The notes below the pieces were generated by a model that was not told the origin of the DNA, ran no database searches, and saw nothing but the letters and a program-made list of their open reading frames with translations. Position numbers and translations under genes: made by a program. A stretch of 40,002 nt of DNA. It comes from JAPUDQ01 sp964535835. GTDB taxonomy: Bacteria > Patescibacteriota > Saccharimonadia > Saccharimonadales > Saccharimonadaceae. Below, one piece after another: positions 24,098 through 31,395 of the stretch. The first letter of the stretch is position 1; each line of letters begins with the position of its first letter. The stretch spans positions 1 through 40,002 of the forward strand of contig CAZHUZ010000005.1 of NCBI GenBank assembly GCA_964535835.1, written 5' to 3'.

Positions 24098-24499
24098 TTA
24101 ACGCTTTGAGTACTGTTCGCGTTTGCGGGCAGACCTAAGACCATATTTCTTGCGCTCTTTTTCGCGTGGGTCACGTTTCATGAGACCGGCTTTTTTGAGC
24201 GTACCACGGAGGGTATCGTCCATCTCAGCAATTGCTTTACTGATGGCGAGTTTACAAGCATCAACTTGGCCACTGAGACCACCACCACTGACAACGATCG
24301 AGACATCAAAGTCTTTTTGTTTGCCGATGAGTGCGAGTGGATCAGTGAGCTCTGCAACGAGTGTTTTGTTGCCGTCAAAATAGTCATCAGCTGATGAACC
24401 ATTGACGGTGATGACACCCTTGCCGCCCATCAAACGAGCACGAGCAGTTGCAGCCTTGCGGCGTCCGAGGCCATAGAAGTATTTGTCAGATTTAGCCAT
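24098..24499 (-). CDS. rpsI: 30S ribosomal protein S9
   Basis: A 133-residue S9. GRRKAATARARL near the N-terminus and the basic end YGLRSARKREQYSKR, which reaches the P-site tRNA, are diagnostic. SKAIAEMDD and the loop FDVSIVVSGGGLSGQVDA are conserved. It is the last gene of the minus-strand ribosomal cluster; the ATG overlaps the rplM stop by 1 nt. Confidence 0.97.
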   Translation of the reverse strand: MAKSDKYFYGLGRRKAATARARLMGGKGVITVNGSSADDYFDGNKTLVAELTDPLALIGKQKDFDVSIVVSGGGLSGQVDACKLAISKAIAEMDDTLRGTLKKAGLMKRDPREKERKKYGLRSARKREQYSKR

Positions 24500-24930
24500 T
24501 ACTTGACCTCCACTTTAACTGGTTTTTGCGGCGCATGGCTGTGATCGGCATCAGCAAAGACACGGAGACGTTTCATACGCTCGGCGTGTAATTTGTTGTG
24601 TGGGATCATACCAGCAACAGCTTTTTCGATAAGCATGGTTGGTTTCTCGGCGCGGACAGTCGCAAGTGATGTCTCTTTGAGTCCACTTGGGTAGCCAGAG
24701 TAACTGTAGTAGGTTTTGGCCTGCTCTTTGTTACCAGTGACAACAACCTGAGCGGCATTGATAACGACGACGTAGTCACCATCATCCATGTGCGGCGTGT
24801 AGGTTGGTTTGTATTTGCCCATGAGACGATTTGCGATGACGGTTGCAACGCGACCAAGAGGTGCGGTTGAGGCATCAATAATCACCCATTTGTGGTCGAC
24901 TTCAGAAGCTTTCATAGAATAGGTTTTCAT
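24499..24930 (-). CDS. rplM: 50S ribosomal protein L13
   Basis: A 143-residue L13, the usual length. KWVIIDASTAPLGRVAT, then MGKYKPTYTPHMDDGDYVVVINA and the AVAGMIPHNKLHAERMKRLRVFA segment are family hallmarks. It binds 23S rRNA early in assembly. The gene follows rplQ with a 1-nt overlap, giving the alpha-operon tail rplQ-rplM-rpsI common in Gram-positive bacteria. Confidence 0.97.
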   Translation of the reverse strand: MKTYSMKASEVDHKWVIIDASTAPLGRVATVIANRLMGKYKPTYTPHMDDGDYVVVINAAQVVVTGNKEQAKTYYSYSGYPSGLKETSLATVRAEKPTMLIEKAVAGMIPHNKLHAERMKRLRVFADADHSHAPQKPVKVEVK

Positions 24931-25496
24931 TATTTTGCTCCTGTCTTTCTGACGCTAGCGGCTGGTTTGTGGTCGAGGTGCTTGTCAGCAGCTGCGATCT
25001 TCTTTGGTGCAGCAGTAGCAGGCTTGGCAACGGTAGGTTTCTTTGCATCTGCCTTTTTAACTGAGGTCGATTTCGCCTCATTTGCTTTGGCCGCTGCAGT
25101 GCCGGCTTCTTGCTTTGATACTTTGCCTTCACGATCGAGTGTGTCGACGAATTCGACACGAGCGAGTTGGGCGTTGTCGCCGACACGCATGCGTGTGCGT
25201 TTGATGCGAACATGTCCGCTGACGCGTCCACCCATCTGTGGGGCGAGTTGATCAACCAATGTATTGGTTGCATCGAGGTTGTTGAGCGCAGAAAGGACGT
25301 TGCGTCGTGACGCGAGGTCACCTTTCTTTGCTTTGGTAATAATCGGCTCAATAAACGGTACGAGCTCTTTTGCGCGAGGCAACGTCGTCTCGATAGCACC
25401 GTGTTCGATCAAGCTAATCGCAAATCCACGCATCAACGCTTTGCGCTGTGCAGAATCGCGATGGAGCTTGCGGCCTTGATATCCGTGTCTGTGCAT
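24930..25496 (-). CDS. rplQ: 50S ribosomal protein L17 with long C-terminal extension
   Basis: Residues 1-118 are a standard L17 (MHRHGYQGRKLHRDSAQRK, LISVIEHG-like segment, then VRIKRTRMRVGDNAQLARVEF). Residues about 119-188 add an Ala/Lys/Pro-rich low-complexity tail that E. coli L17 (127 residues) lacks. The tail would protrude from the ribosome near the exit tunnel and may bind RNA or other proteins. Three nt separate it from rpoA. Confidence 0.95.
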   Translation of the reverse strand: MHRHGYQGRKLHRDSAQRKALMRGFAISLIEHGAIETTLPRAKELVPFIEPIITKAKKGDLASRRNVLSALNNLDATNTLVDQLAPQMGGRVSGHVRIKRTRMRVGDNAQLARVEFVDTLDREGKVSKQEAGTAAAKANEAKSTSVKKADAKKPTVAKPATAAPKKIAAADKHLDHKPAASVRKTGAK

Positions 25497-25499
25497 ATA

Positions 25500-26423
25500 C
25501 TAGAACTCCATCTCCGCCAATTTTTCTTTGACTTCATCAAGAGCTTTGCTACCAAAGCCTTTGAGTTCACGGAGGTCAGTCTCGCTCAGCGTGACAAGGT
25601 CGTTGATCGTACGAATGTCGTTGTTGATCAATGCATTTGTTGTGCGAGCAGTCAGGTTGAGGTCTTCGATAGGAGTCATCAACTCTGCATCATTGCTCTC
25701 TTCGCGCGAGCCAGGTGTTGGGGCTGATTCGACACGAGTTGCGCCAGCGAGTGCAGTGTATTGGTTGATGAGGATAGCAGCTGCTTCTTCGAATGCGTCA
25801 CGTGGGCTCATAGAACCGTCAGTGTCGATCGTAAGAAGTAGTTTGTCGAGGTCGGTAGTCTGACCAACACGAGTGTTTTCGACTTTGTAGCGGACACGAA
25901 CGACAGGGCTAAAGATAGCATCGAGCGCAATCATATCGCTGTGGATACGTTTGGTGCTGGATTCCTCAATAGTGCGGTAACCGCGACCAGTCTCAACGAC
26001 GATGTCCATAACGACTGATGCTTTTGGATCATCGACCGTACAGATAACAGCGTCAGGATTGACGATCTCAATATCGTTTGTTGTCTTGATATCAGCAGCG
26101 GTGATGACACCGGCGCCTTTTTTCTCTAGACGAAGCTCGGTTGGCTCGTCGTTGTGTGCGCGGACACGAACATTTTTGAGGTTGAGCATGATGTCGACGA
26201 CGTCTTCTTTGACGCCTTTGACAGTCGTGAACTCATGAGTAGCGCCTTCGACGCGGAAAGCAACGATAGCAGCACCTTCGATAGATGAGAGTAGTACTCG
26301 GCGAAGTGAGTTGCCAAGTGTCATACCGTAGCCAGTGTGAAGAGGCTCGATGACAAATGTTGCGCTGGTTTTGCCGTGGTCTTCGACGCTAGCAAGTGTT
26401 GGGTTGTGAATAGCTTGTGACAT
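25500..26423 (-). CDS. rpoA: RNA polymerase alpha subunit
   Basis: A 307-residue alpha subunit. The N-terminal dimerisation and assembly domain (1-230) contains PLHTGYGMTLGNSLRRVLLSS. The C-terminal domain (about 245-305) keeps the DNA-contact helix-hairpin region with RTTNALINNDIRTINDL and ELKGFGSKALDEVKEKL. UP elements and activators can therefore be used. An acidic linker (EESNDAE) joins the domains. It is the gene that places this group in the alpha operon. Confidence 0.97.
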   Translation of the reverse strand: MSQAIHNPTLASVEDHGKTSATFVIEPLHTGYGMTLGNSLRRVLLSSIEGAAIVAFRVEGATHEFTTVKGVKEDVVDIMLNLKNVRVRAHNDEPTELRLEKKGAGVITAADIKTTNDIEIVNPDAVICTVDDPKASVVMDIVVETGRGYRTIEESSTKRIHSDMIALDAIFSPVVRVRYKVENTRVGQTTDLDKLLLTIDTDGSMSPRDAFEEAAAILINQYTALAGATRVESAPTPGSREESNDAELMTPIEDLNLTARTTNALINNDIRTINDLVTLSETDLRELKGFGSKALDEVKEKLAEMEF

Positions 26424-26440
26424 TTTGATAAAGCTCCTTA

Positions 26441-27058
26441 TTAGCGTGAGTAGTACTCAACAATTAACTGTTCATTGATATCTGGTTCTGCTTCATCACG
26501 AGTTGGGTTACCGGTAATAGAGATGGTCAATTTCTTGACATCACTCTTGAGCCAACTAAGTGGAACTTGTGAGGTGTTTTTGACGACATCATCGATACGA
26601 GCAAAATAATCAGATTTGGTACTCTTTGGACGAACAGTGATAACATCACCGGCTTTGACGCGAATCGATGGGATATCGACACGGCGGTCGTTGAGCATGA
26701 AATGTCCGTGCGTCACGAGCTGACGTGCGCCACGACGACTAGTACTGAGACCAGCGCGGTAAACGACGTTGTCAAGACGACGCTCAAGTAGCTGCAACAG
26801 GACTTCGCCTGATTTGCCTTCGGCGCGGTCGGCGTCTTTCATGAGACGAGCAAACTGTTTCTCCAGTAGACCGTAGGTACGACGTACTTTTTGCTTTTCA
26901 CGAAGCTGAGTTGCGTACAGACTTGGTTTGTTCTGACGACCATGCGCGTGAACACCAGGAATACCTGATTTGCGAGCCATGATTTTGTGCGCCTTGACAT
27001 GCAGGGCGTAGCCTTCGCGGCGAGATTGTTTAACGATTGGGCTTCGATCTCGTGCCAT
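26441..27058 (-). CDS. rpsD: 30S ribosomal protein S4
   Basis: A 205-residue S4. The S4 RNA-binding domain is at about 95-155 (RRLDNVVYRAGLSTSRRGARQLV). The N-terminal part begins MARDRSPIVKQSRREGYAL and contains no cysteine, so the zinc-binding knuckle of many bacterial S4 proteins is missing. In other bacteria S4 is the autogenous repressor of the alpha operon; no target structure was identified here. Confidence 0.96.
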   Translation of the reverse strand: MARDRSPIVKQSRREGYALHVKAHKIMARKSGIPGVHAHGRQNKPSLYATQLREKQKVRRTYGLLEKQFARLMKDADRAEGKSGEVLLQLLERRLDNVVYRAGLSTSRRGARQLVTHGHFMLNDRRVDIPSIRVKAGDVITVRPKSTKSDYFARIDDVVKNTSQVPLSWLKSDVKKLTISITGNPTRDEAEPDINEQLIVEYYSR

Positions 27059-27063
27059 AACGT

Positions 27064-27516
27064 TTAAGCCCTCCTTTGCTTGCGTGGACGAACGCCACCA
27101 TGTGGCACGCCAGTTACGTCTTTGATGGAATCAACACGGATGTCAAAGTTTTGCATGCTTCGGATTGCGGCATCGCGACCGAGACCAACACCTTTGACGA
27201 AAGCGTCAACAGATGTCAGACCAAAACTTTTGGCAATCTCGGCTGCTTTTTCGGCAGCGATCTGTGCAGCATAGGCAGTGCCTTTTTTGCTACCGCGGAA
27301 ACCGCACGCACCAGCTGAGCTAGCAGCGATAACGTTGCCTTTTTTGTCAGAAAACGTGATGATCGTGTTGTTAAATGTTGCTTGAATATGCAGCTGTCCT
27401 GATGGTACAGAACGGCGCTGTTTCTTGCGTCCCTTTGCAGGGGCTGCCTTTGGCGCTGCAACTGACTCAGTTGAAGCAGCATCGACAGTAGTGGTTGTAG
27501 TAGTATCTTCAGCCAT
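27064..27516 (-). CDS. rpsK: 30S ribosomal protein S11
   Basis: A 150-residue S11. The core from GQLHIQATFNNTIITFSDKKG to the C-terminal TGVPHGGVRPRKQRRA is standard. About 25 extra N-terminal residues are Thr/Ala-rich, then basic (GRKKQRRS). It forms the platform of the small subunit near the mRNA exit. The ATG lies 14 nt after the rpsM stop, with AGGAG in the gap. Confidence 0.97.
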   Translation of the reverse strand: MAEDTTTTTTVDAASTESVAAPKAAPAKGRKKQRRSVPSGQLHIQATFNNTIITFSDKKGNVIAASSAGACGFRGSKKGTAYAAQIAAEKAAEIAKSFGLTSVDAFVKGVGLGRDAAIRSMQNFDIRVDSIKDVTGVPHGGVRPRKQRRA

Positions 27517-27530
27517 AATGCTCCTTTTTC

Positions 27531-27917
27531 TTATGTCTTAGTTGCTGCTTTAGGTTGCGCACCGCCGACTGCGACACGTTTGCCACGACGAGTACGACTG
27601 TTTGTACGAGTCCTCTGTCCGCGTGATGGCAAATTGTTTTTGTGGCGGATGCCACGATATGAGCCGATGTCTTTGAGACGTTTGACGTTTCCACCGACAA
27701 CACGCTGCAAATCACCTTCGACAGTGTAGTTGCTGTCAATCTCATCGCGCAGTTTTTTGAGGTCTGCTTCGCTGAGGTCTTTGACGCGAGTAGTTGGGTC
27801 GATCTTGGTTGCCTCAAGGATATTTCGGGCATGCACTGGACCAATACCATAGATATAGGTCAGGCTGATCTGAATTTGTTTCTGGTCAGGAATGACCACG
27901 TTTGCAATACGTGCCAT
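27531..27917 (-). CDS. rpsM: 30S ribosomal protein S13
   Basis: A 128-residue S13. It starts MARIANVVIPDQKQIQISLTY, carries YGIGPVHARNILEA, and ends with the basic tail holding the family motif RGQRTRTNSRTRRG that contacts P-site tRNA. The ATG overlaps the rpmJ stop by 1 nt (TAATG). Confidence 0.97.
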   Translation of the reverse strand: MARIANVVIPDQKQIQISLTYIYGIGPVHARNILEATKIDPTTRVKDLSEADLKKLRDEIDSNYTVEGDLQRVVGGNVKRLKDIGSYRGIRHKNNLPSRGQRTRTNSRTRRGKRVAVGGAQPKAATKT

Positions 27918-28033
27918 TAGCCTTGCCTCTGTTTATTCTTGGGTTTCTTTTTGTTTATGACGTAAAGACGTCCTTTACGACGAACTAACTGGTCGTCTGG
28001 ACTGATCTTTTTGACGCTTGCTCGTACTTTCAC
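27917..28033 (-). CDS. rpmJ: 50S ribosomal protein L36, zinc-free type
   Basis: A 38-residue protein starting at GTG 28033, inside a 4-nt overlap with the infA stop (GTGA). It begins KVRASVKKISPDDQLVRRKG and ends PKNKQRQG. The standard zinc ligands (two Cys before the turn, one Cys and one His after) are replaced by Ser, Asp, Asn and Asn, so no zinc can be bound. GGGAG 9 nt upstream acts as the ribosome binding site. Confidence 0.95.
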   Translation of the reverse strand: MKVRASVKKISPDDQLVRRKGRLYVINKKKPKNKQRQG

Positions 28034-28281
28034 GCCGCTTGTCTCCCGTTAAATTTATCGTCTTTGAGTCGGAAGCTGATTCTGCCCTTTGTAAGATCAT
28101 AAGGGGTCAACTCAACCTCGACCACATCGCCCGGCACTAACCGAATGTAGTGCTTGCGCATCTTTCCTGACACGTGAGCGATGATAGTGTGGCTATTTTC
28201 AAGTTCGACACGAAACTGAGTATTAGGCAGTGCTTCCACCACCTTCCCTGTCAGTTTGATAACTTCTTTATTACTAGCCAT
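28030..28281 (-). CDS. infA: translation initiation factor IF-1
   Basis: An 83-residue OB-fold protein binding the A site of the 30S subunit. EVIKLTGKVVEALPNTQFRVELENSHTI and AHVSGKMRKHYIRLVPGDVVEVELTPYDLTKGRI are near-textbook. The C-terminal FRLKDDKFNGRQAA is longer than in E. coli (72 residues). First gene of its transcription unit. Confidence 0.97.
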   Translation of the reverse strand: MASNKEVIKLTGKVVEALPNTQFRVELENSHTIIAHVSGKMRKHYIRLVPGDVVEVELTPYDLTKGRISFRLKDDKFNGRQAA

Positions 28282-28370
28282 ACGTATACAACCGTACAGT
28301 ATATATGAAAAGACAGTCTACGTAAACCCCTGTATCAAAGATAATCTCGCATCGCGATGTGTATATGGTT

Positions 28371-28398
28371 ATTGTAGCGGTTTTTTATGATTCGTCAA
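28371..28398 (-). promoter_or_regulatory. promoter of the infA-rpmJ-rpsM operon
   Basis: On the minus strand: TTGACG (28398..28393), 16-nt spacer, TACAAT (28376..28371). The leader to infA is about 80 nt and contains the palindrome CATCGCGATG (28350-28359). It shows that infA through rpsI can be transcribed apart from the spc operon. Confidence 0.65.
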
Positions 28399-28412
28399 TA
28401 TAATAATGTGAT

Positions 28413-28441
28413 GGGCGGGGCGTTTTTTACGCGCCCCGCCC
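28413..28441 (-). terminator. strong GC hairpin ending the structured RNA region
   Basis: GGGCGGGGCG (28413-28422) pairs with 28432-28441 around a 9-nt loop. On the minus strand it is followed by ATCACATTATTA, not by a real U-run, so it could be a 3' stability element or a weak terminator. It lies between the RNA region and the infA promoter. Confidence 0.5.
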
Positions 28442-28947
28442 TGGATACCACATGGTACATGGCCTTATCGAGCTGGCTTTGCTCGTGAGAGGCTCGTCCA
28501 AAAGGTTTCCAGCCGACCCTCCATTCGTCTCAGATAGTTTGCGCCAAAGTTACCCTTGACGGACTTTTCTGAAAACGGTGTGCTCCTACACACTGGTTGT
28601 GGGTCCATACTTCTGCGACATGATTTGTCGCTGTGCTTGCCGACCAGGTAAACTGGCGACACTTTTCCGAATTTTCGTATGCAATATCACATACTGGCGG
28701 GGGTTGTGTACAGAAACGATCGCTCGGAGAAACACGTCGAGTCCCACCATTATTCCCGGACTTTGTATCCCGGCCGGACGCGGGGTTCGCGGGTGCCGAT
28801 GTCCGCAAAATGGCACTTGATGTCGTGGTAGTGCTGGCTCTTGCGTTTTCGTTCGCTAGATATTGCTAGCCACCCTGTCGACTATCGCTATGTGGCATTG
28901 ATGTCATTCGCTAAATCTTGTTAGCACCCTACGATCACCACATAGAT
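28413..28947 (-). ncRNA. candidate large structured RNA upstream of infA, class not recognised
   Basis: A 540-base gene-free stretch, GC-richer than its AT-rich flanks. Its promoter (28981..28954) predicts a start near 28947; the first stem begins at 28945 (CTATGTGG pairing with 28895..28888). Inside are two related hairpins (28904-28930, 28849-28876), GCGACA-AATCA-TGTCGC, GTGTG-TAGGAG-CACAC, and a GTGCC/GGCAC stem whose loop bases CGGAC can pair with GTCCG beyond it. It ends at the GC hairpin 28413-28441. I tested tmRNA (no tRNA-like end, no tag stop) and RNase P (no GAGGAAAGTCC or ACAGAA core) and neither fits. Open frames here look accidental. Confidence 0.55.
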
Positions 28948-28953
28948 AATAAT

Positions 28954-28981
28954 ATCATAATAAATTCTTGATGAAATACAA
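28954..28981 (-). promoter_or_regulatory. promoter of the structured RNA
   Basis: On the minus strand: TTGTAT (28981..28976), 16-nt spacer, TATGAT (28959..28954). The start predicted 7 nt on, at about 28947, coincides with the first stem. It begins just beyond the stop of the unknown gene at 28983. Confidence 0.55.
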
Positions 28982-28982
28982 T

Positions 28983-29303
28983 TTAAAATAATCGTTCAGG
29001 GGCAGTAGGAAGGGTGTTTGTTACAAATCGCGTGAGAGCTCCGGCAAGCGCTTCTTGTGTATCTTCGACTGGCGGTATCACACATGTTCTCCCAAGCGAT
29101 ACTGCCCCATACGCCCTTCGGTACATGCTACCGTCACGGCCTTCAACCCAATGTTCGACATCTCCATCGCCGCTTGGCTCCCTGATGATACCTTCGAGCA
29201 TACCCCCATCAAAGTCGCTAGCGGTATAACGCATGACTAACCCTGTCGATTCGGCATGAACACGCGTGACGACGATAGCATCAGGATGTATATCTCCACC
29301 CAT
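28983..29303 (-). CDS. unknown 106-residue protein between secY and infA
   Basis: A small acidic protein starting at ATG 29303, 7 nt after the secY stop; a longer reading would overlap secY. It opens MGGDIHPDAIVVTRVHAE and has a beta-rich pattern (GLVMRYTASDFDGGMLEGII, EHWVEGRDGSMYRRAYGA) and a helical end. It takes the position of adk and map in the usual spc-alpha order but resembles neither. GC-rich codons. No family recognised. Confidence 0.65.
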   Translation of the reverse strand: MGGDIHPDAIVVTRVHAESTGLVMRYTASDFDGGMLEGIIREPSGDGDVEHWVEGRDGSMYRRAYGAVSLGRTCVIPPVEDTQEALAGALTRFVTNTLPTAPERLF

Positions 29304-29310
29304 CGCCACT

Positions 29311-30729
29311 CTAATATTGGTCGTACGTGACCATGAGGGCACGTGAGTTAATTTGTCGAAGCGTCTCAAGTGCTACTGAGACAACGATGAGTAGTCCCGT
29401 ACCACCAATCGCGAGATTGGCAGCATTTATGCCTAACTGAGCAAAGACATACTCAAATACAAACGGCAAGACCGAGATTAAACCGAGTGCTAATGCTCCG
29501 AATAGTGTCAGGCGTGTGACAACACGTGACAAATATTTCTCTGTTTGTATACCTGGACGAACATTTTCGATAAAACCACCTTGTTTTTGGAGGTTCTCGG
29601 CGATCTCATTGCTATTAAAGACGATTCCCGTGTAGAAATAGGTAAAGGCAACGACGAGTAAGAAATAGGCGACCGGATAAATAAACGTCGTCCAATCAGC
29701 GCTATAGCCAAACTGTCCCGGCTGCGGCGTCTGAAACCACCTGACGAGATTTTCACCAATGCTCACCCATTTGGCGTCGTGAGTTGAGCGTAGGACTTGA
29801 CCAACAAATGCTGGGAGCGCCAAAAATGCCACAGCAAAGATAATCGGTATTACCCCTGCAGTAATGAGTTTGACCGGCAAAATACTTTGTACGCCACCAT
29901 AGGCGCTATTGCCGTGAACACGCTTTGCATAGTTGATCGTGATAACACGTTGTGCCTCATTGATCTTGACCAAAAAGTACAATACCATTAATCCGATAAT
30001 CGCGATGACAATCGTCACCCAAAAAGCGATATTATTGAGCCATGGAATAGTAAACCAATTAAACATATGAAAAGCATCCTCGGGTTTACTCACCGTGAAC
30101 AGAGATGATCCGACTGTACCAAGCGTTTGGGGCAATTGCGATACGATACCGGCAAAAATAAGCAATGAGATGCCATTACCGACGCCCTGTTCAGTGGCTA
30201 GCTCTCCCAGCCACATCATCAACATCGCACCAGCAGTCATAGCTGCGACTGCTACGGTCCATTGCCATAGATCCATTTGACCGAGTGTTGCAGAGCTTCC
30301 GGCGAGAACGGATTGGCGGATAATAAATATAAAAGCGATTGACTGCAAAATAGCGAGTGGCAACGTGATAATACGCGTCCACTGATTAATCTTGCGACGA
30401 CCTGACTCACCATCTTTGTGGAGCTCCTCCAGTTTTGGTATGGCCTTGGTCAGTAGCTGCGTGATAACACTGGCGGTAATGTATGGGCTAAGGCCAACAA
30501 GAACAACCGAGAGACTGGCAAGCGCACCACCACTCATGAGGTTGAGAAAGCCGCCAAATTGTGAGCTCTGCAATGCATTATCAATTATTGATCGGAGTTG
30601 CGTGGGCTCCGCTAGCGGGATCGGTACATGTGACAAAAAACGATAGACAATGATAATTGCTAAAATTGCCAATAGGCGTTTTTGCATGTCACGGCTTTTT
30701 AGCGATGCGAAGATAGTTCGCCAATTCAT
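29311..30729 (-). CDS. secY: preprotein translocase subunit SecY
   Basis: A 472-residue, ten-helix protein-conducting channel. Family marks: VYRFLSHVPIPL near the N-terminus, GGALASLSVVLVGLSPYITASVI (plug/helix 2 region), GNGISLLIF, and the cytoplasmic loop AKRVHGNSAYGGVQSILPVKLITAGVIPIIFA. Somewhat longer than E. coli SecY (443 residues). It does not directly follow rplO here; a plus-strand gene intervenes. GAGGGGTG 6 nt before the ATG is a strong ribosome binding site, and TATAAT about 45 nt upstream gives it its own promoter. Confidence 0.96.
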   Translation of the reverse strand: MNWRTIFASLKSRDMQKRLLAILAIIIVYRFLSHVPIPLAEPTQLRSIIDNALQSSQFGGFLNLMSGGALASLSVVLVGLSPYITASVITQLLTKAIPKLEELHKDGESGRRKINQWTRIITLPLAILQSIAFIFIIRQSVLAGSSATLGQMDLWQWTVAVAAMTAGAMLMMWLGELATEQGVGNGISLLIFAGIVSQLPQTLGTVGSSLFTVSKPEDAFHMFNWFTIPWLNNIAFWVTIVIAIIGLMVLYFLVKINEAQRVITINYAKRVHGNSAYGGVQSILPVKLITAGVIPIIFAVAFLALPAFVGQVLRSTHDAKWVSIGENLVRWFQTPQPGQFGYSADWTTFIYPVAYFLLVVAFTYFYTGIVFNSNEIAENLQKQGGFIENVRPGIQTEKYLSRVVTRLTLFGALALGLISVLPFVFEYVFAQLGINAANLAIGGTGLLIVVSVALETLRQINSRALMVTYDQY

Positions 30730-30805
30730 ATATTACACCCCTCATAATTATGTATGATCAGTAAATTCCTCACTATTATACAGTACGTTTATAGGATACG
30801 TAACA

Positions 30806-30834
30806 TTGACAGGCAATATTATATCTGCAATAGT
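30806..30834 (+). promoter_or_regulatory. promoter of the plus-strand orphan gene
   Basis: Perfect TTGACA (30806-30811), 17-nt spacer, AATAGT (30829-30834; TAGTAT at 30831 is an alternative). The leader of about 95 nt contains hairpins CAGAT/ATCTG and TGCCGA-GTCCTCA-TCGGCA and GAGAGAAG before the ATG. Confidence 0.5.
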
Positions 30835-30935
30835 ATATTCAATTCCGCATGGATGTGTGGTGGTCAGATGGGAAACTATCTGGTAACGGATGTTTTGCCG
30901 AGTCCTCATCGGCACGCACAGAGAGAAGCTAGATC

Positions 30936-31286
30936 ATGACCACAAGAGACGTCACCAATGGCCCCACGGCCGACGCCATCTTCACGGCGGCCAGATACGC
31001 CACCAACCGTAAATGGCGGACCCCTCTGGAGTTCACTGTCAGCGGACTGCATATCATCGAGATCAACTGGATCAACGGTCCGACGTGGCTGGGCGAGCAC
31101 TCTCGCCTCCTGACGTTTACCGTCAAGTACGGTGGAGAAACGTTACAGGTGTATGACTACGACACAGTAGGTCGCTGTGGTAGCATCGCAATCAAGAATC
31201 CTGGCTTGCGAGGCATCCAAGACATCGTGGAGTTGATTGAGAAGGAACGCCAGGACGTACTCGATCGAGTGCAGCGCGCTCTCTGA
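30936..31286 (+). CDS. 116-residue orphan protein on the opposite strand
   Basis: A soluble protein beginning MTTRDVTNGPTADAIFTAAR. Predicted beta-strands in the middle (PLEFTVSGLHIIEINWING, LLTFTVKYGGETLQVYDYD) end in a helix (GIQDIVELIEKERQDVLDRVQRAL). It is the only plus-strand gene in the ribosomal cluster and breaks the rplO-secY link. Codons and leader are GC-richer than its surroundings and it has its own promoter and hairpin ending, so it may have been acquired as a unit. No family recognised. Confidence 0.7.
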   Translation: MTTRDVTNGPTADAIFTAARYATNRKWRTPLEFTVSGLHIIEINWINGPTWLGEHSRLLTFTVKYGGETLQVYDYDTVGRCGSIAIKNPGLRGIQDIVELIEKERQDVLDRVQRAL

Positions 31287-31300
31287 CGACACCTCACTTC

Positions 31301-31328
31301 GCCCCGCACCGATCAATCGGTGCGGGGC
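31301..31328 (+). terminator. 12-bp GC hairpin after the orphan gene
   Basis: GCCCCGCACCGA-TCAA-TCGGTGCGGGGC, perfect, 15 nt after the stop at 31286. No U-tract follows, as with the hairpin at 28413-28441. Confidence 0.55.
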
Positions 31329-31340
31329 TCACAATTCTGT

Positions 31341-31374
31341 AATAAAAATTCGCCGCTGGTATGCGACGAATTTT
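31341..31374 (-). terminator. intrinsic terminator of the S10-spc operon after rplO
   Basis: On the minus strand the stem AAAATTCG ... CGAATTTT (31374..31345), with an added GC-rich middle, is followed by TTTTTATT. It lies 22 nt after the rplO stop and would separate rplC-rplO from secY. Confidence 0.65.
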
Positions 31375-31395
31375 GTATTTTGTGATAAGTAGGAA

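Noticed and set aside
23944..24138. Plus-strand 64-codon frame containing CEHC.
   Set aside because: No ribosome binding site or promoter, overlaps the rpsI end by 41 nt and the terminator-like segment; composition gives no support.
28530..28820. Several open frames on both strands in the GC-rich region upstream of infA.
   Set aside because: Overlapping open frames on both strands are expected from GC-rich stem-loop sequence; none has a start signal or recognisable protein pattern.
28413..28947. tmRNA or RNase P RNA as identity of the structured region.
   Set aside because: The frame after GCGAACGAAAACGC has no timely stop and no tRNA-like CCA end exists; the RNase P core motifs GAGGAAAGTCC and ACAGAA are missing.
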